DNA of 64,000 bases, taken from NCBI GenBank assembly GCA_963682175.1, contig OY821779.1:2120501-2184500 (forward strand). The letters run 5' to 3'. The notes below the pieces were generated by a model. The model was not told the origin of the DNA. It did no database searches and saw only the letters and a list, made by a program, of their open reading frames with translations. This DNA comes from Triglochin maritima. Lineage: Eukaryota > Streptophyta > Magnoliopsida > Alismatales > Juncaginaceae. Shown in pieces: positions 59,115 to 64,000 of this stretch. Positions within the stretch are counted from its first letter, which is position 1; the number at the start of each line of letters is the position of its first letter. The position numbers and the translations under genes are program-made.

Positions 59115-59749
59115 GTGGCGGAGATTCGGAGATCGCCTTCGCTGGAAAGCAAAACACGCGTCGTTATGGAACGAGATGGATTGGGGGAATGCGAGGGAGA
59201 AGGGGCAAAACCTGAACGCGGGGGAGAAGGAGGGAGGACGGCGGCGGCGAACGGAGAGGAAGAGAAAAACCCTAGTGTGGTTGAAGGGAAGGGAAGGTGA
59301 TGTTAATTACGTCTGATTCTATGAGTTTTGGTGAAAACTCAAATTCTAAAAAACTATTGTCTGTATTCAGAAAAATGTTCATAATTCTCGGGGTTTTCAT
59401 TTTTGCTAAATAAATATAAATATATTTGCGTTCTATTTTTCAGGTGATCTTACAATTATACGCTGAGTTCGAATGAATCGGAATGATATTTGTATAATTG
59501 TATGTGTAGGCGTGTAGCTAAACTTTTCATAATTTTTGAAATTTTCATTGTACTAAATACTAACACGTATATGAAGCTAATCTCTCATGAGGGTATGGAC
59601 AAAAGATACAGGTAAAATATTTTCCGAAGGCATTTTGTGATACCTTGTATTGTATTATTGGAGACTTGAGAGGCCTTTATGCGATTTATATTATAGTATT
59701 TTGGGGTCTAACCTGCTAACGTTGGTATTTCTTCTTGGGTGATTTGCTT
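59115..59749. promoter_or_regulatory. PheRS-beta leader and promoter region
   Basis: The GC-rich part 59115-59290 on the minus strand is the likely 5' untranslated region; further out the sequence is AT-rich. No diagnostic TATA box is visible. The third MULE begins about 635 bp from the start codon. Confidence 0.4.
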
Positions 59750-60067
59750 GGGTAGACCCCAAAAGGTGCACAATTGGTGAAATACCCCTGGAACTTTAGT
59801 ATTCACTTCGGTACACCTCGTTTCCCCGTTTTTTGCTTGTATGCCCCTGAGCCGTTTGTGGGGCCGACGGATTACAAACGCTGTGTGCTCTCCGTCAACT
59901 CCGTTCCCACTCCGTCAACGCCGTTCACTTTCGATTGTTAGGTTAAAACCCTTCCCAAAATTTCCCCCAAAATTCCCCCACGGATTTCACCATAAATTTC
60001 CGACCTTTCCTCCGATCAAAATCCAATTTTAAATCTCTACCCTGCCACCCCCTATTCCGACGTCGAG

Positions 60068-60699
60068 ATGGCTGGTCGTCGCAATGCTAGAGTGGTTGAT
60101 CTGGTTTCCAGCTCGAACACCGGCAACAACATGTCCACGTCCGAGCATAATACCGGTAGCGGTTACTTCCCAATGCAGACGACCTCCACCTACTCAACTG
60201 GGTCTGTAAGCTCAACCCCACTCCCTGCTTTGCCACTTTGTGAGTGTGGTCTGCCATGCCGGTTGTATACGTCGGCGAAGGAGTGGTCGTACGGGCGGCG
60301 TTTTTTGCGATGCTCTAACCATTGGAAGGTGATCTTCATTTTGAGGCTTTTGAATTTAGTTAGAGTAGAAGGTTTGGTTGGTAGTTGTGTATTTAGTAGC
60401 GAGGACAATTGCTGAAATTGCAGGAAAACGAGCAAAAGAAATGTGGCTACTTCCAATGGGTTGATGGGAACAGCGGGCGTATCTCTTTGGAGACATTGCA
60501 TGACATTATGTTGGAAAAGTATGGTCTTCTAGACCAGAAGGTGGAAGAGATGAAGGCACAGTTGGAGGATACAAAAGTAGTTATTTCTGAGCTGAAGGTG
60601 TTAATGGCCAAAGCTGAAGAATTCATGGCCAAGTTGAATACTATCAAGATTTTTTTCTTGTTGGTGTTGGTTGCCTTAGTTGGGAAAGCGTTGCTCTGA
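60068..60699 (+). CDS. GRF-type zinc-finger membrane-anchored protein of the MULE
   Basis: Exons 60068-60328 and 60424-60699 join in phase to 178 residues. The GRF-type zinc finger spans the intron: CECGLPCRLYTSAKEWSYGR, RRFLRCSNHW, then KKCGYFQWVD. It is followed by a coiled coil (LDQKVEEMKAQLEDTKVVIS) and a C-terminal hydrophobic segment (IFFLLVLVALVGKALL) that could be a tail anchor. GRF zinc fingers bind single-stranded nucleic acid in other proteins. Short plant proteins of this layout are abundant and often near MULE transposases. Its position convergent to the transposase suggests an accessory gene like mudrB by place, though not by sequence. That role is inferred. Confidence 0.78.
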
Positions 60700-60719
60700 G
60701 GTTGTTGTTACGTAATGTT

Positions 60720-60890
60720 GGTAAGTGTAATTTAAGGTTGGTGTTTTGTAGCGGTGTTATGTAGTGGTGTGTGTTATGTAATGTTGGTGTTATGTAGTGG
60801 TGTGTGTTATGTAATGTTTGTTGGTGTTTAGTTGGTGTTATGTTGTGGTTTGTGTTATGTAATGTTGGTGTTATGTAGTGGTTTATCAAA
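60720..60890 (+). repeat. GTGTTATGTAATGTTGGT-type tandem repeat after the GRF gene
   Basis: Six to eight imperfect units of GTTATGTAGTGGTGTGT and GTTATGTAATGTTGGT follow the GRF stop codon. They lie between the convergent genes, a position comparable to the 22-bp array of the first MULE but unrelated in sequence. Confidence 0.8.
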
Positions 60891-61486
60891 CAATGCTTGT
60901 TACAGTTGGAATATTATGACAAAATTTGTTTGAATCTCTGAGTTCTGTTTATATCCTGTCTACTTGAGTTACTTGAGTTAATATTATGTGAAATCTTCTG
61001 GATTTTCCGGTGATGCTTCAAGTGTGACATTCAGATACCTAGCAACTAAACAAGTGAATTAGAAGACCATCACTCCCAAGTGGACCCTGGTGCTTCATGA
61101 TACAGAAGTAAAACTAGAGCAGTGTTGTTCTGATGTTGAAGCAATTGCCAGGGACGAATTGCATAGCTATTAGGACCAATTGTTCTGATGTTGAACCAAG
61201 AAACACCCACAGGCATAACAACTTAACCAGAGGTAACAAACAGTTGGTTTTGAGTACATGTTATGAAGCAGCAGTATAATCCAAATGAAATTGGAAGTAA
61301 TAAACCAAAGCAATGGCAAAATGATCAGCAGTAAAAGGTCCAATTCAATAAACCATATCTCAAAGCACCTTAAGTATTCACACAAGTTCATAAAAACCTT
61401 TCAAAGTCAGCGTACTACTACAATTCAGTTGTTTTAGCAGACAATACAGAGAAAGATAGAGATACTACAAGTACAAAACCACCACA

Positions 61487-64000
61487 TCAATTGAATGTGG
61501 GCCACTGCAGATGTTCCAAGCTAAGTTGGCCAGAGGTTGCTGTGTGGAATAGGCTGGTCATCGGGCCAAATTGTTGGGAGCTACTTTGGGTGCCCTCTTC
61601 TGTTGGGTATGAAGATTGTGTACTAGATTGTCCTTGAGGTGGAGGTGCTTCTGCTAGTGGAGGAGTACCTTCTGCTTCAGGTGTAGTGTAAGTCTCCGAA
61701 TTCATTCCATTTGTCTTTCTCTTCCCGCTTCTTCCTTTACTTTTAGTTCTGTTTAGAAGACAACCATTAGTGTAAGATATTATACAAAAATATAGCAAAC
61801 AACCAAACAAAAATATACCTTGATGCACCTGCTTCTTGACTACCAATTGGTTCCTTACACCTCCTTGCTTGGTGGCCTAGAAGACCACATCTTGAACATT
61901 TTTTCATCCTTCCAGTGTTATTGTGGTCCATCGAGCTTTTATATCTACTAGTCTTAGGCCTCCCAGCTTGCCTTTTCACAGGTGGAGGTAGTAGGTGGAA
62001 ACCTTGCACCATTTTCCATTCGGACTTGTCAACCATTGGGTGTATACCAATACAATAAGCTCTGATGTATGCTTCCCTTTTGAACCAGTCACTAACAAAG
62101 TCTTCCCAAACAACCCCTCTAATGGTTCCAATGAATGCAGCAGCGTGTTGGCATGGTAATCCTGTGAGTTGCCATTGCCCACAACTACAACTTCTGACAT
62201 TAAGATGAACCACAAACCTCCTCTGCTTGTAAGTGACCTCTGCCATAGAGTTTGGGGATCTGACTACAATGTAATCCCCCAATTCCCTTGACAATGCATT
62301 AAGCCATTTCCTTGCCTTGGGCACTACAGAGTCAGTCCACTCTTTGCTCTCTTCTTGCCGTTTGAACATTGTTTGCATCAACTTCTGTCTGAGCTTATCT
62401 ATCATTGTAACAATGGGTAGATGCCTAACTTCTCTAATGTAGTTATTAAATGACTCACTAAGGTTGTTTGTGATGTAATTGCATTTTGCTTCACAATTAA
62501 ACTGACTCCTACTCCAAACCCTATTGGCATTGTCTACCTTAAGTAGCCATTGATATGCTTCTTCATTTTCATTCCTTAGGGCATGCATTTTCCTGTCAAA
62601 TTCAGTAGTTGTGTAAGCATTTGCTGCATCCCACATCAGGCTAAGAAGCAATGAGTTCCGGAATTTCTTCTGAAAATTCTGATACAAATGTCTTGCACAA
62701 GCTCTATGCTCACAACCACTGAACATAACTGCCACTCCCTCTTCTAAGCCTTTACACCTGTCGCTTATTAACACCAAATCTTCTCTGTGACCCACTGCTT
62801 CTTTCAGATGGCCAAGGAACCACTCCCAATTGTCTTGTGTTTCTGAATCTGCAACACCAAAGGCTAATGGGAATAGTTGATGATTCTCATCTACTGAGGT
62901 GGCTGAAAGGAGAGTGCCTTTAAACTTTCCCTTGAGATGACAACCATCCAGACCAATAACTGGCCTACAACCTCTCACAAATCCTTCCTTGCAACCCCTT
63001 AGACATACAAAACACCTTAGGAATGTTCCATCCTTAGTGTTAACCTCATGTGCTATAACACTACCTGGGTTTGTTCTTTCTATTTCACCAAGCAGTGAAG
63101 GTATCAGACCATATTGTTCTTCATGTCCACCAAATAACTTAGCCATAGCAATCTCTCTACCTCTCCAAACTCTGTGATAGGGTAAGGTCAGGTGAAATAT
63201 TTTCTTCATCTGATCACTAATATTCCTAACTGTCAATCTGTCATCTAAATTTAACCATTCTAGGCATTGATATGCAACCCAATTCTTTGTAGCCATCTTC
63301 GATGCACAGTTATTCACAGAAGTACATGTATGTGGGAGCCTAAGAGTCTTAATTTGGAACACATCTCCCACATTTAACCTTGAAGCATGTATTCTCCAAC
63401 CACATTTGAGGTCTCTACACCTAGCTGTAACTCTATGAGGGTCACTTTTCAAGAAAATAATCTCACACTCCTTCAAAATGCAGTATGTTAACAAAGCCAT
63501 CCTAAAACTGAAGACATTGGGAAACTTCTTGTTAACAGCTATGTCTGGGTTTGACATATTAACTTCCAATGTTTCTTGACCGACATCAACATTTTGAAAA
63601 ACATCATCAGAACTTCTATGCTCATCAAAATCAAGCCCTAAAAGGTCATCAGATTCTTCAGAGTCCTCTGCAGACAATTGGTAGTCTGGGTCAGACTCAC
63701 TTTCACTTGACACATCATCCTCCCCACTATGTAATGATGGGTTACTTTCAGGTGGTCTTATTCCCTGATCAACCCTAGTACCACTACCTCGTGCTCCAAT
63801 TGATGGGGGATCAGCTTCATGAGAAAGTGGTCGAGATCCTACACTTCCAACTACACTAGGTACTGCTCCACATTCATTTGCCACCTCAAGTTGTGGTTCT
63901 GCCTCATTCTCAATTGCTACTGCCTCAACAACTGTTTCTCTCCCAACCTGAACATCCTGCTGACTATCAACAATTGGTTCTCTCACAACCTCAACATCTG
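61487..64000 (-). CDS. mudrA-like MULE transposase, 5' end outside the window
   Basis: A long exon (64000-61819) and a last exon (61748-61487) join in phase. The frame is still open at the window edge and has no ATG near it, so the N-terminus is missing; at least 813 residues are encoded here. After an acidic leader come the Mu-type N-terminal domain (FRMALLTYCILKECEIIFLK, CGWRIHASRL) and the MULE DDE core: first acid in PVIGLDGCHLKGKFKG, second in LISDRCKGLEEGV, and a Glu in NNLSESFNNYI. A SWIM zinc finger (CSCGQWQLTGLPCQHAAAF) and a CCHC knuckle (CSRCGLLGHQARRC) follow. All catalytic signatures are intact and there is no internal stop, so the element may still be active. Confidence 0.92.

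Larger units (their letters stand above)
59750..64000. mobile_element. MuDR-type MULE with GRF zinc-finger gene, cut by the window edge
   Basis: The left end is placed near GGGTAGACCCCAAAAGGTGC (59750) followed by ACAATTGGTGAAATACCCC, a style of sequence common at plant MULE termini. The other end is outside, so neither the terminal inverted repeat nor the target duplication can be checked. It carries a GRF-type zinc-finger gene (+) and a mudrA-like transposase (-), convergent as in maize MuDR. Confidence 0.6.

Noticed and set aside
1..64000. CRISPR arrays, bacterial operons, prophage or tRNA genes
   Set aside because: The regular repeats are contiguous minisatellites without unique spacers, all larger genes have plant introns or plant domains, and no cloverleaf was found.

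Overview
The window is plant nuclear DNA, most likely from a eudicot. The evidence is GT-AG introns in every large host gene, chloroplast-type beta-carbonic anhydrase, P-class pentatricopeptide repeat (PPR) genes, a phytocyanin, and a dense mix of plant transposon families. I see no bacterial, organellar or viral backbone. The species cannot be named from the sequence.

Host genes, in order: a nine-exon beta-carbonic anhydrase (BCA5-like, + strand, 11507-15598); a two-exon bHLH30-like transcription factor (-, 16136-17354); an intronless J-domain-like protein whose HPD tripeptide reads HPN (-, 29969-31096); a seven-exon ARMC6-type armadillo protein (-, 31937-35871); a two-exon phytocyanin (+, 41330-41927); a frameshifted PPR pseudogene (-, 42657-44096); an intact 754-residue PPR protein like At5g39710 (-, 45879-48143); and a 19-exon cytosolic phenylalanyl-tRNA synthetase beta subunit (-, 49135-59114). 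I placed splice sites by eye; in every multi-exon host model the phases agree and the total coding length is a multiple of three. These genes are unrelated to one another and do not form a pathway.

Mobile DNA fills most of the rest. From 1 to about 1.95 kb is a PIF/Harbinger element with a Myb/SANT ORF1-like gene broken by one in-frame amber codon. About 3.3-11.13 kb is a Mutator-like element (MULE) carrying a FAR1-related transposase and a convergent plant-mobile-domain/Ulp1 protease gene. A 2.48 kb non-autonomous relative lies at 35952-38433, and a smaller MULE-type element at 19201-20110, both with perfect 9-bp target duplications. A third coding MULE (mudrA-like transposase plus convergent GRF zinc-finger gene) starts near 59.75 kb and leaves the window. 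A decayed Ty1/copia element (21946-27827) hosts a nested RTE-type LINE and four short hAT-like elements. Further hAT elements, a SINE, a mariner-type element and LINE scraps sit in introns and spacers.

The strongest unexplained signal is a 22-bp periodic array anchored on TCCGG or its complement. It recurs in an intron of the transposase gene, between the two convergent MULE genes, in an intron of the protease gene, and in the non-autonomous relative. The sequences between anchors differ greatly but the 22-bp spacing is kept. A second theme is that three MULEs sit just upstream of the start codons of host genes (BCA5, ARMC6 and, more loosely, PheRS-beta).
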